Source: Candidatus Aenigmatarchaeota archaeon
GTDB lineage: Archaea > Aenigmatarchaeota > Aenigmatarchaeia > PWEA01 > JAGHBM01
NCBI GenBank assembly: GCA_021160955.1
Contig: JAGHBM010000023.1
Location: 1-9,050 of the forward strand
Direction of reading: 5' to 3'
Length of the DNA stretch: 9,050 nt
The notes under the pieces: model-generated
Told to the model about the DNA's origin: nothing
What the model saw: the letters and a program-made list of their open reading frames with translations, nothing else
Databases searched by the model: none
Position numbers and translations under genes: made by a program
Part shown: positions 1 through 7,038 of the stretch, piece by piece
Layout of the letters: each line of letters starts with the position of its first letter
How positions within the stretch are numbered: position 1 is the stretch's first letter

Positions 1-9
1 CCTAGTTCT

Positions 10-48
10 GAAAAGCTTTAAAAAAAGCAAAAGTATAATTAAGAATAG
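10..48 (+). promoter_or_regulatory. Archaeal promoter (BRE/TATA) for the first operon
   Basis: A purine-rich element, GAAAAGC, followed by the TATA-like TTTAAAAA at 17-24, matches an archaeal BRE plus TATA box. Initiation about 25 bases beyond the box centre would fall near 45-50. That leaves a leader of roughly 40 bases before the GTG at 87. The arrangement parallels the clearer promoters at 7872 and 9003, each followed by the same TTAG/C-rich leader element. Confidence 0.55.
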
Positions 49-64
49 TTAGCACCGCCCCCAC
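49..64 (+). promoter_or_regulatory. C-rich 5' leader motif TTAG-n5-CCCCCAC, copy 1
   Basis: The sequence TTAGCACCGCCCCCAC sits just downstream of the expected transcription start. It aligns without gaps to TTAGAACGACCCCCAC at 7907-7922 and to the truncated TTAGGAACACCC at 9039-9050. The spacing from the C before the TATA T-run to TTAG is 33 bases here, against 29 and 30 in the other copies. It could be an initiator, a protein-binding site or an RNA leader element. Its function is unknown. Confidence 0.5.
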
Positions 65-86
65 ATCAAAAAATAAGTTTGCTACG

Positions 87-1067
87 GTGAGTGACATAAA
101 GGAAGGTATTAAGATTCTTCAGAAGATGGAAGAGATAAGAAAGAAGGGAAATATCCCAGTCATAGTCATAAAGAGCTTGGACCAAGCAAAGAAACTCTCA
201 AAACAAATAGAGTTCAAAGATGAAGTGATATACTTAAAGGAAGAGAAGAGAGATCTATTGAGTTTCCTGATCGAGAGAGAGCCCAGAGCGATAATCGGTG
301 ATCTATCAGAACCGTCGCAGATGGCATTGAACAGCAAGGGCATAGATTACATACCAAAGGATGAAGTGGATTTGAAGATCGAAGGATCTTACGGAGAGTT
401 GGAATCTGAAGAGGAAATCATACTTGACATGGAGATTGTGGACAAAGAAAGCGGTGGAGTACTCCAGTCGGGAAAATTGATAATACCCCTTATAAAGAAG
501 AAAGTGTTTGGAATAAAGGAAAATGATCTTAAGAAACTTGAAAAAATTGTGGTTGAGGGAGGAACGATGAAAAAAGAGGAAGAGAAGAAGGGAGCAGAAA
601 AGGGTAAAGCTCTTGCCAAGGAATTGGATCTCATAGACTTAAAGAGCGAATTTCTGAAACCCGAAGAAAAGAAAAAAGCCGAGAAAAAAGAGGAAGGAGA
701 AACCAAAAAGAAAGAGAAAAAACATTTGTTTGGTTTCTTCAAGAAAAGGGAGAAAAAGAAGAGTCTGAAGGAAGCAACACTGGAAAACTTATCAAAGGTA
801 AAATCAGTGAGCGACGAAGAAAAGGCAGCTGTCCTAATAGCCCACGTTCTGAAACAGTTCTTGGAAGTGAAATTAAAATCTGTTCGTGAGTTGACGTATC
901 TTGAACTTATAAAGAAGCTCAAAGCTGCGCATCTGCCGATTGACTACGCAAACCAGATAATAAAATTCTACGAAGACATGATAATACAGGAATACAAGGG
1001 AGAAAAGAGGGTCGATGTAAAAGAAGCTTATTCCTTGGCAGAAAAGGTAATAAACGATCTTTCATAA
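87..1067 (+). CDS. Soluble Lys/Glu-rich protein with DUF4129-like C-terminal domain
   Basis: This 326-residue protein has no signal peptide or membrane segment and so should be cytoplasmic. Residues 1-155 form a mixed alpha/beta region that I do not recognise. Residues 162-230 are a highly charged Lys/Glu linker with a short aromatic patch (FGFF near 215-218). Residues 240-326 are helical and contain LTYLELIKKL and a later FYED...YKG pattern. These resemble DUF4129, the helical domain often found at the C-terminus of membrane transglutaminases in MoxR/vWA operons; here it is detached from any membrane part. The start is GTG at 87: no ATG lies further upstream in frame, and the next ATG (126) would remove the first helix. 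The vWA gene begins within 10 bases of the stop, so the two are probably one operon. The domain call rests on pattern only. Confidence 0.85.
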   Translation: MSDIKEGIKILQKMEEIRKKGNIPVIVIKSLDQAKKLSKQIEFKDEVIYLKEEKRDLLSFLIEREPRAIIGDLSEPSQMALNSKGIDYIPKDEVDLKIEGSYGELESEEEIILDMEIVDKESGGVLQSGKLIIPLIKKKVFGIKENDLKKLEKIVVEGGTMKKEEEKKGAEKGKALAKELDLIDLKSEFLKPEEKKKAEKKEEGETKKKEKKHLFGFFKKREKKKSLKEATLENLSKVKSVSDEEKAAVLIAHVLKQFLEVKLKSVRELTYLELIKKLKAAHLPIDYANQIIKFYEDMIIQEYKGEKRVDVKEAYSLAEKVINDLS

Positions 1068-1075
1068 AAAGAGTG

Positions 1076-2092
1076 ATGCACGTGTTTAGGATACCCTTTT
1101 TGAATATCAGTTTTTATGATGTTTCGATCTCTTATCAGAATCTCCATCTTCTGTTGATAGTCATAGGATTTGCGGTGATAATACATCTCATCACAATAAA
1201 GAGAAGTGAAAAGAGAGCAATTGAATTCTCCAACTTCGAAACTTTGAAGAAATTGATGGGACACGGAGTTGCAAGGGAAAGGAATCTTCTTCCACTGATA
1301 CTGAGAATACTCGTTCTGGCAATGATCATATTTGCCATATCCGATTTCACGGTCACTTTCAGAGGATATAGAAGTAATATGGATTTTATGTTGGCACTGG
1401 ACACATCCTCAAGCATGTTGAATCCCGATGTTCCTCCAACGAGATTGGAAGCGAGTAAACATGCTGCACTAGACCTTGTAGAAAAACTTCCCGATGGAAC
1501 CAAGATGGGTGTGATAACATTTGCAGGAGAAGCAACCGTTAAGTGTCCAATGAATTCAAACAGAGAACTGTTGAAGAGTTCGATAAGGGACATAACATAC
1601 AGTGAAAAAGCAGGAACAGCAATAGGCGATGCGATAGTTTTGGGGGCTATGGAGATGAAGGGGATAAGTGGAAAGAAAGGAATAATTTTGGTCACGGATG
1701 GTAAGAATAACATAGGTGTCTCGGTTAATGAATCAGTAAGGGCAGCAAAGGAAAGGAACATAACGATATTCACGATTGGTATAGGAAAGGTACTCAACGA
1801 AACTAACGAAACGTTTGAAATACCTCCTGAATATCAAAACCTTACTGGAACCATCACAATTACCAAATCAGAAGGATTTGATCCAAAAACACTTGAGATG
1901 ATAGCGAACCAAACTGGAGGAAAGTTCTACATAGCAACAAACGAATCATCATTGGAAAAAATATACGAAGGCACCGCTTTGGAAGAAAAGGTTGTAACGA
2001 TAAAACCGACCTTTTACTTGTTGGCGCTTGCGGTTATATTGCTGCTAATAGAATGGATGCTCGGTGCAACAAAATACAAAACTCTACCTTAA
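1076..2092 (+). CDS. BatA-like membrane-anchored von Willebrand factor A protein
   Basis: Residue numbers count from the GTG at 1073. Two N-terminal membrane segments (about 23-41 and 72-92) precede a vWA domain (about 103-300), and a C-terminal membrane segment spans about 312-329. This is the BatA/BatB layout. The MIDAS metal site looks complete: D110-T-S-S-S114, T182 in GTAIGD, and D209 in VTDG. The domain probably binds Mg2+ and mediates protein contact. In known families such proteins work with a MoxR AAA+ ATPase and a DUF58 protein, neither of which is in this window. The insert at about 241-268 (LNETNETFEIPP...) is Asn/Thr-rich and may be glycosylated if it is outside the cell. GTG at 1073 and ATG at 1076 are both possible; I prefer ATG. 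The ribosome-binding site is weak, so translation may depend on the upstream gene. Confidence 0.93.
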   Translation: MHVFRIPFLNISFYDVSISYQNLHLLLIVIGFAVIIHLITIKRSEKRAIEFSNFETLKKLMGHGVARERNLLPLILRILVLAMIIFAISDFTVTFRGYRSNMDFMLALDTSSSMLNPDVPPTRLEASKHAALDLVEKLPDGTKMGVITFAGEATVKCPMNSNRELLKSSIRDITYSEKAGTAIGDAIVLGAMEMKGISGKKGIILVTDGKNNIGVSVNESVRAAKERNITIFTIGIGKVLNETNETFEIPPEYQNLTGTITITKSEGFDPKTLEMIANQTGGKFYIATNESSLEKIYEGTALEEKVVTIKPTFYLLALAVILLLIEWMLGATKYKTLP

Positions 2093-2172
2093 CAAAAATT
2101 TGACATTAAAAATCTAAAAACAAAAACCAACAAAAAATAAAAAAAAGCAAAACAATTTTTTAATAACTAATT
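2093..2172. terminator. A/T-rich convergent intergenic gap with T-tracts on both strands
   Basis: This 80-base gap separates two convergent genes. On the minus strand, the A-runs at about 2096-2147 read as repeated T-tracts just past the stop of the 838-aa gene, as expected for archaeal intrinsic termination. On the plus strand a T6 run at 2156-2161 and TTTT at 2171-2174 could end the vWA transcript, the latter overlapping the opposing stop codon. I see no hairpin and no small gene. Confidence 0.55.
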
Positions 2173-4689
2173 TTACTTCTTGAATTTCCTGAGTTTCATC
2201 TCTTCCAAATTTTCCTTCACGTTGTGAAGCACTGGAACTACTTTTTCCCTCGGCAAGTTCTTTCCAACTTGACCGGAGGGAGGACTCAACCTGAAGAACT
2301 TTGGAGTGACCCTTCGTGCCCTGAACTTGTAACTCTGCCCACCACCTCTTTTAGTTTTTAAGATGGCAACTATCAAAAAGAGTATAACAACGAATAAAGT
2401 TGCGCCAACGTATGGGTTGCTCGGAAGTGAGAGGATTTTTCCAGTTGGCAAAGATGGTAAAGAGAATCCTTCAAACCCGCTACTTGTTGTTATTGGCGCA
2501 GTTTGGTTTATTTGAAGTGTGAAAGATTTTGTTTTTTCAATTCCATTGCTGGCTTTGGCAACGACATCAACGAAGTGGTATATTTGGCACTTCTCCTTGC
2601 ATGCATCCGAGGGAACTTTGAAAGTTAAAGTTATGGTCTTCTCGTCACCAATACCGAGGTTATCAACACTCATGGGAACTATGCTGTACCAATCAGTTGG
2701 AATACCCCTCAGGCTAACACTTATGCTCGTAAAATTCTTCTGCCCAGTGTTTACCAAAGTCAACTTGGCCTGTTTGCTTTCGTCGATGTTCACAGTGACC
2801 TCATCTGGAACGATCAAAGAAAAGTCAACTTTTTTCTTTATCTTCAATGTGTAGTCACTCTTCAAAGTCTTGTACGGATTTTTCTCAACCGTTATCTCCA
2901 TCTTGTAAATCCCTTCGTCCTTTGGAGCAATGAGATCGGATGCAACGAAGTATCCTCTCTGGTCAGTGTAAGTGCTACCAGTCAAATTAGTTCCCTCTAT
3001 GGTGTAACTAACCTTTGCATTCTTTACGGCGTTTCCATCGGAGTCTATGACGTTACCGGAAAAGGTTATCGGTTCTCCGGAGTAATATTCGTCCCTGTCC
3101 ATAGTAACTTCGAGTCCCATAGCTTTCTTGTTACCGAGGATGAAAGCTGAAAGTTGAGTGGTGTTGAAGTGGACTAAATTGGCCACTGTGTTAACATCAA
3201 ATGGTATGGACTTCCATTCTCCAGTGCACGTCCTCTGACCGAAATTCCATTGGTGACATTGATAGAGTTCCAAGTCGGACTCATCTCCCTTCACGTCGGT
3301 ATCATCGTAGCTCATCCATATCTCGGCATCGTCAAAGTCCAAAGCAAACTCGAGAACAACCACCTTAACACAATCTATTCCTGGAATCTTGTTCTTGGCG
3401 ACAAAACTGTCTATCATTATGGGGTTCTTTGAAGTTATCATGGCACTGTTCTCATCTATTTTCACTCCGTTTATCTCGACGCTGTCGATGACCGGGGACG
3501 TTAGCTTCAACTTGTAAGTTCCAGGTAGCAAGTCCAAACTGTACTGGCCCGTGGCCTTGTTAACCGTGGTCTTGTACCACTTTCCCGTCTCCAAGTTTTG
3601 TAGTTGAATGGTTGCATCGACTATCTGCCCGGAGGCATATGCCAACACACCCTTGAAGGGTATCGTGAATTCAACTTTCTTGGAGACTTCATCTGAATAA
3701 GATTGGAAAATTCCCCTCACGGTGAGATCATAACTTCCAGGATCTTCATCCGGTATTGAAACTGGAAGAACACACCTGTATGTGTTGGTGCCTTCCACGG
3801 AGCAGGGTTGCATATCTGTGGAATCTATGGTCTGTTTGTAATCATCTATGGTTACCTTGAACATCAAGTCCTGCAAATTTTCGGACGTAAGAAGAGGTGA
3901 GGTAACCAGCACGGGCATCTCGACACTGCCACCATCACTCATTTGAATCGGTGAAGAATCCTCAAAAGAAATGCTGAACGCCTTTTCCAAGTTGACCACA
4001 TCGGCGACAGTGTCTTTTACGGTTGGTTTTGGTGAATATTCGACAACCAAATCATACGGGCCGTAGACTGTTCCTGTAGGAAGCGATGGAATCAAAACCG
4101 TAATTTCCAATCCATCGCTCGTCTTGCTCGGTGTCCTTTGAGTTGTGAGAACTATCTCCTGCCCTCCCTTTGAAAGTAAAACGTCAAACTTTGCATCGTC
4201 AACATTGTATTCATTGTTTCCGATCTTTTTCTTGAAGGTGAATGTAACTGTCAAGTAATCTCCTTCCACATAGTTGGAAGGTGTGGTTGGGGATTGTATG
4301 TGTAACTCGTAGTCGTAAACGTTGAACGTCTTCGTTGATGCATCGGTGTTGTTTCCAACGCACCTTGCTTCAAAGGTATAAGTTCCAGTACCATCAAGAT
4401 CGTTTGGATCAACGTTGTAAGATATTTGGACTTTGTCTCCTGAAGGCGTTTCAACGATGTCATCTGGTGATGGAATCTTGTACCAACTTCCTTTAGATAT
4501 GTTTATCTCGGCCCTTTGATAATCATCACCACTGCAGTAAAAGGATGCCGTGAAGTGATCACCATTCACGTAGTATTCGTTACCACCTGAAAAACTCAAA
4601 TCTTCGATGCTCACGGCAAGGGAATTGTTAGAGAAAACTACTACAAGAGTTGCTATCATCAATACGAACAACAATTCTTTTTTCTTCAT
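2173..4689 (-). CDS. Large single-pass surface protein with tandem Ig-like/beta-sandwich domains
   Basis: The 838 residues begin with a Sec signal peptide (about 1-25, ending near SLA) and continue with about 730 extracellular residues. One membrane helix follows at about 759-778, then a strongly basic cytoplasmic tail of 60 residues. Visible modules include N-terminal beta-sandwiches with Cys pairs (C52/C110 and C296/C306). A carboxypeptidase-regulatory-like fold lies at about 346-400 (the GQYSLDLLPGTYKL pattern). A Cys/Trp element spans 476-519 (CHQW, TCTGEW, LSAFILG). An Ig/MG2-like domain lies at about 525-617 (YYSGEPITFSGNV), and a COG1470/NEW3-like domain at about 620-728 (VNTGQKNFTSISVSLRG). 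There are many N-x-S/T sequons. Its ATG overlaps the stop of the ATPase gene (ATGA), so the two are translationally coupled. A surface receptor, adhesin or structural anchor is likely, with no specific function assignable. Confidence 0.95.
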   Translation of the reverse strand: MKKKELLFVLMIATLVVVFSNNSLAVSIEDLSFSGGNEYYVNGDHFTASFYCSGDDYQRAEINISKGSWYKIPSPDDIVETPSGDKVQISYNVDPNDLDGTGTYTFEARCVGNNTDASTKTFNVYDYELHIQSPTTPSNYVEGDYLTVTFTFKKKIGNNEYNVDDAKFDVLLSKGGQEIVLTTQRTPSKTSDGLEITVLIPSLPTGTVYGPYDLVVEYSPKPTVKDTVADVVNLEKAFSISFEDSSPIQMSDGGSVEMPVLVTSPLLTSENLQDLMFKVTIDDYKQTIDSTDMQPCSVEGTNTYRCVLPVSIPDEDPGSYDLTVRGIFQSYSDEVSKKVEFTIPFKGVLAYASGQIVDATIQLQNLETGKWYKTTVNKATGQYSLDLLPGTYKLKLTSPVIDSVEINGVKIDENSAMITSKNPIMIDSFVAKNKIPGIDCVKVVVLEFALDFDDAEIWMSYDDTDVKGDESDLELYQCHQWNFGQRTCTGEWKSIPFDVNTVANLVHFNTTQLSAFILGNKKAMGLEVTMDRDEYYSGEPITFSGNVIDSDGNAVKNAKVSYTIEGTNLTGSTYTDQRGYFVASDLIAPKDEGIYKMEITVEKNPYKTLKSDYTLKIKKKVDFSLIVPDEVTVNIDESKQAKLTLVNTGQKNFTSISVSLRGIPTDWYSIVPMSVDNLGIGDEKTITLTFKVPSDACKEKCQIYHFVDVVAKASNGIEKTKSFTLQINQTAPITTSSGFEGFSLPSLPTGKILSLPSNPYVGATLFVVILFLIVAILKTKRGGGQSYKFRARRVTPKFFRLSPPSGQVGKNLPREKVVPVLHNVKENLEEMKLRKFKK

Positions 4690-5447
4690 CTTCTCAACCT
4701 CTGTATGAATCTCATGAAGGTCGCAATTTTTGGAGGTTCGTACCTCTTGTCAACGAGCCAAGCGGCAAGTTTCCTGTACTCTATTGAAGAGGGTGCATAA
4801 GGATTGTACCTGACGACCGGAACCCTCTCAAATATACTTCTCTTCAGGAATTTATCGTAAGGTATCTTTGAAACTATTGGAACTTCGAGTGCCATCTCTA
4901 TTTCAGTGTCGTTCAACTGTTGTTTTATCTCGTCGGACTTCGTGACAACGCACCAAGTGTTCTCCGTGGTCTTCTTCTTTTCCTTTATGACTTCAACGAC
5001 TTTCATGGCATCGGCTACTGCTGGAATTTCTGGATTTGTAACCACTATTATCTCGTCGGAAAGACTGATTATTGTGTGAAGATTTTGTGTGAGTCCAGGT
5101 GGCGCGTCAATTATGACCACACCATCCAGCTTGCTGAGAACTCTTTTGAACTTTCCAGGGTCTATGACGTCTTCCCTCGTAACATGGGATGAAGGCAAGA
5201 CCATCAATCCAGTCTTGTGAATTGCTATGGCATCGAGAACGTTTCTTTTGCCCTCTAAAACACTCTGAAGGCTTTTTTCTGGGTTGGGATGCAGATCAAG
5301 GTGCAGTGCGAGATTTGAACCTGCGAGATCACAGTCTATTGCAATAACTTTTTCACCAAATTCCTGCAAGGCAAGGGCGAGATTGGCAGCAGTAGTGGTC
5401 TTTCCAACCCCACCTTTACCAGAAACGACAGAAATTACCTTGCGCAT
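4686..5447 (-). CDS. minD: MinD/ParA-family P-loop ATPase
   Basis: This is a 253-residue deviant-Walker ATPase. The Walker A motif is KGGVGKTT at 11-18, with the signature lysine K11 and catalytic lysine K16. Switch I is near IDCD (37-40), and switch II/Walker B is IIDAPPG at 112-118. The adenine-side TK-S-D stretch is at 169-172. The family hydrolyses ATP in a dimerisation cycle that positions partners on membranes or nucleoid. The C-terminus (about 240-253, ATFMRFIQRLRR) could form a basic amphipathic helix like the membrane-targeting sequence of MinD, which favours a membrane-cycling role over DNA binding. The switch II sequence DAPPG differs from the DSPAG of bacterial MinD. Archaea carry several MinD paralogues, so the symbol marks the family, not a proven division role. 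The coupled downstream gene encodes a membrane protein with a cytoplasmic tail, a candidate partner. Confidence 0.95.
   Translation of the reverse strand: MRKVISVVSGKGGVGKTTTAANLALALQEFGEKVIAIDCDLAGSNLALHLDLHPNPEKSLQSVLEGKRNVLDAIAIHKTGLMVLPSSHVTREDVIDPGKFKRVLSKLDGVVIIDAPPGLTQNLHTIISLSDEIIVVTNPEIPAVADAMKVVEVIKEKKKTTENTWCVVTKSDEIKQQLNDTEIEMALEVPIVSKIPYDKFLKRSIFERVPVVRYNPYAPSSIEYRKLAAWLVDKRYEPPKIATFMRFIQRLRR
4697..4701 (-). promoter_or_regulatory. Shine-Dalgarno site of the 838-aa surface protein gene
   Basis: On the minus strand, GAGGT lies 7 bases before the ATG at 4689-4687 and inside the 3' end of the ATPase gene. It is complementary to the conserved archaeal 16S rRNA tail. Together with the ATGA overlap it supports this start and re-initiation by ribosomes that finish the ATPase gene. 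Confidence 0.6.
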
Positions 5448-5450
5448 ACA

Positions 5451-5464
5451 ACCCCCACGTGTAA
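5451..5464 (+). promoter_or_regulatory. C-rich motif copy in the divergent region, overlapping the ATPase leader
   Basis: The plus strand reads ACCCCCACGTGTAA. It matches ACCCCCACGGTGTAA at 7915-7929 except for one missing G, and the match goes on approximately to an ATG. Read on the minus strand, the same bases give GGGGGT 3 bases before the ATPase ATG. That could act as a ribosome-binding site pairing with CACCUCC through one G-U wobble. The two readings are not exclusive: it may be a binding site shared with the other promoters, or simply an unusual Shine-Dalgarno site. Confidence 0.4.
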
Positions 5465-5470
5465 TAATGT

Positions 5471-5496
5471 TATATATTTATATATTTATATAAAAA
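5471..5496. promoter_or_regulatory. Bidirectional TATA tract between the ATPase and membrane-module operons
   Basis: The 57-base divergent gap contains one uninterrupted TATATATTTATATA-type tract. On the plus strand TTTATATA occurs at 5477-5484 and 5485-5492. Initiation 25 bases from the first box centre falls at about 5505, exactly on the ATG, which points to a leaderless mRNA. On the minus strand TTTATATA occupies 5494-5487, placing the start near 5465 and leaving a leader of about 18 bases for the ATPase gene. The overlap implies that the two operons compete for, or share, TBP/TFB. Confidence 0.6.
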
Positions 5497-5504
5497 GTTA
5501 TTGA

Positions 5505-6482
5505 ATGAACATGAAACAATTGAAAAACAAGGTAATTCATCTTCTGTTCGTTGCAGTCATTGTCATTTTCATTAGTTCAACGCATGCAAATGCGATATCG
5601 CTCGGAACGGCCCCGGGAGCAATGTACATAGGAGAACTGGAGAGAGGAAGACAGTACTCCGTGGATTTTTACCTATTGACAAATTCCGACAAGGACCTGT
5701 TGGTCACGTTGAGTTACAACGAAGCCAAGAAATCGATGTTCGAGAAGAACCAAACCGGAAGGTACACCTTCATACCAGCTGAGGCATCGGAGGAGGACAT
5801 GTCCTCGTGGATAAGTTTTCTCAGAAAAACCCTCGTCGTGTCGCCCAACAATGTCTTTCCAGTGAGGTTTCCCGATGGTTCAATGGTCAACGCCAATGAG
5901 AGGGCAACGATAATAATAAACGTCCCAAACGATGCAGAACCCGGATACCATGCATTCGAAGTCGTCCTGAGTCCAAAATTCAGGAATGCAAGGAAAGGAA
6001 CTGGTGTATCAACCATAGGTGTAACGAGACCAATATTCATATTCAAAGTTCCCGGAAATGCCGTGAGGAGTGGTACGATAGATGGGATAGCTGGTGCAAG
6101 GGAAGGAGACAAGGCAAGGATAGACGTGCTATTCAGAAATACCGGAACAGTCACCGTTACAGCAAGGGTGACCTCACTCAAGATATACAACGAAACCGGA
6201 TATTACGTGGAAACGTTGAAGAGTGGAGCGGTGAAAGTTCCCCCGAAGTCGACCAGCATATTGAAGGTCTATTGGATTGACAAGGACAAGAACAGACAGA
6301 AAAAAATAAAGGTCGAAGCCACCGTGGATTACCTAACGGGAGAAGTGACCAAGGAAGCCATGGTCACCATACCAAAGCTAACGGTGACTGAGAAAAAAGT
6401 GACCACGAAGTACGTTTTCCCATGGTGGATATTGATAATAATATTGGGAATGATAATCTTGTACTTTTACTGGAGGAGATGA
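5505..6482 (+). CDS. Type I membrane protein with two extracellular beta-sandwich domains (DUF916-like architecture)
   Basis: This 325-residue protein has a Sec signal peptide (about 1-30, ending THANA). A first beta-sandwich follows at about 31-183, with an N/P-D-x-EPGYHAFEVVL strand pattern at 141-155. A second Ig-like domain spans about 190-290 (FRNTGTVTVTARV and KVPPKSTSILKVYW). A juxtamembrane stretch leads to one C-terminal membrane helix at about 303-322 and a short RR tail. The order of signal peptide, chaperone-like beta-sandwich, Ig fold and C-terminal anchor recalls DUF916/DUF3324 proteins that hold WxL-type surface proteins. That is an analogy, not a detected homology. No Shine-Dalgarno site precedes the start, and the TATA spacing suggests leaderless translation. 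A second ATG at 5511 is an alternative start. It is the first gene of a three-gene run. Confidence 0.92.
   Translation: MNMKQLKNKVIHLLFVAVIVIFISSTHANAISLGTAPGAMYIGELERGRQYSVDFYLLTNSDKDLLVTLSYNEAKKSMFEKNQTGRYTFIPAEASEEDMSSWISFLRKTLVVSPNNVFPVRFPDGSMVNANERATIIINVPNDAEPGYHAFEVVLSPKFRNARKGTGVSTIGVTRPIFIFKVPGNAVRSGTIDGIAGAREGDKARIDVLFRNTGTVTVTARVTSLKIYNETGYYVETLKSGAVKVPPKSTSILKVYWIDKDKNRQKKIKVEATVDYLTGEVTKEAMVTIPKLTVTEKKVTTKYVFPWWILIIILGMIILYFYWRR
6472..6476 (+). promoter_or_regulatory. Shine-Dalgarno site of the second membrane-module gene
   Basis: GGAGG lies 7 bases before the ATG at 6484, inside the last codons of the preceding gene. It is a near-perfect complement of the archaeal 16S 3' tail and fixes the start at 6484. 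Confidence 0.75.
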
Positions 6483-6483
6483 C

Positions 6484-7038
6484 ATGAAGAAGAAAAGAAA
6501 AAATACCAAATCAAAAAATCCAACTATCCACGAAAAGATGACAAAAAAGATATTGATATCGGTAATAATATTGGCACTCATAATATTTCTTCTTTGGAAC
6601 GTATCTGTTTTAATCGTTCCTCCATCCGAACCATCCAATGTAGAGAAAGTAAAATTTGATTCAAGGGAGAATTTCCTCTTCAAGATAGAAACTTGGACGT
6701 ATCCAATGAAAGGATGGGTAACGACGCTCGAAAACAACAACACAACGATTCCATTGGGATTCGCAGGTCAGACATATGAACTGAACTTCGGTAAGATACC
6801 AATAAAGTCGAATTCAACAAAATTCATAAATTTCAACACGATGGATGTGGCAAAGGTAGAATTCTACAAGTATGGAAACATCTCTCCCTACGTGATCATT
6901 CCCAAAAACTTTGAGCTTAAGAACCAATCGAAGGAAGTTAAAATAATATTTACTGGAACCGAGCCGGGAAATTATACTGGCTTCCTGGTCATAAGAACCA
7001 TAGTACCGAAGAACAGAATAATCGAGAGGGTGTTGTGA
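6484..7038 (+). CDS. Small type II membrane protein with extracellular beta-rich domain
   Basis: The 184 residues start with a very basic cytoplasmic segment (1-22, Lys/Arg-rich). One hydrophobic helix follows at about 23-45, then about 140 residues outside the cell. The absence of a cleavage site and the positive N-terminus suggest an uncleaved signal anchor. The outer domain has alternating strands and several N-x-S/T sequons (near 85-88, 110, 132, 147 and 163). It ends with a GTEPGNYTGFLVIRT strand pattern at 158-172, typical of COG1470-type sandwich folds. The gene follows its upstream neighbour by one base and shares bases with the downstream start, so the three proteins are likely made together. 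I do not recognise a named family. Confidence 0.88.
   Translation: MKKKRKNTKSKNPTIHEKMTKKILISVIILALIIFLLWNVSVLIVPPSEPSNVEKVKFDSRENFLFKIETWTYPMKGWVTTLENNNTTIPLGFAGQTYELNFGKIPIKSNSTKFINFNTMDVAKVEFYKYGNISPYVIIPKNFELKNQSKEVKIIFTGTEPGNYTGFLVIRTIVPKNRIIERVL

Noticed and set aside
389..922. 177-codon open frame on the minus strand opposite the first gene
   Set aside because: It is rich in Phe/Ser because it reads the Lys/Glu-rich coding strand backwards. It has no promoter or ribosome-binding site and lies wholly inside a well-supported gene.
1135..1797. 220-codon open frame on the minus strand opposite the vWA gene
   Set aside because: The plus-strand frame has complete MIDAS motifs and membrane segments. 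The antisense frame shows no domain pattern and no start signals.
2093..2172. A/T-rich gap as a possible replication origin or small RNA
   Set aside because: No origin-box repeats, hairpin or promoter could be seen. T-tract termination for convergent genes explains the composition.
5457..5462. CACGTG palindrome in the divergent region
   Set aside because: Six-base palindromes are expected by chance, and no second copy is found at the other promoters. It overlaps the C-rich motif, which explains it better.
5467..5493. Eight-codon plus-strand mini-ORF (ATG just after the C-rich string) ahead of the 325-aa gene
   Set aside because: It is read through the TATA tract itself, and the predicted start of transcription lies downstream of it, so it is unlikely to be transcribed or to act as a leader peptide.
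5714..6190. 158-codon open frame antisense to the 325-aa membrane protein gene
   Set aside because: Low-complexity Val/Ser/Thr composition typical of an antisense shadow, with no upstream promoter.
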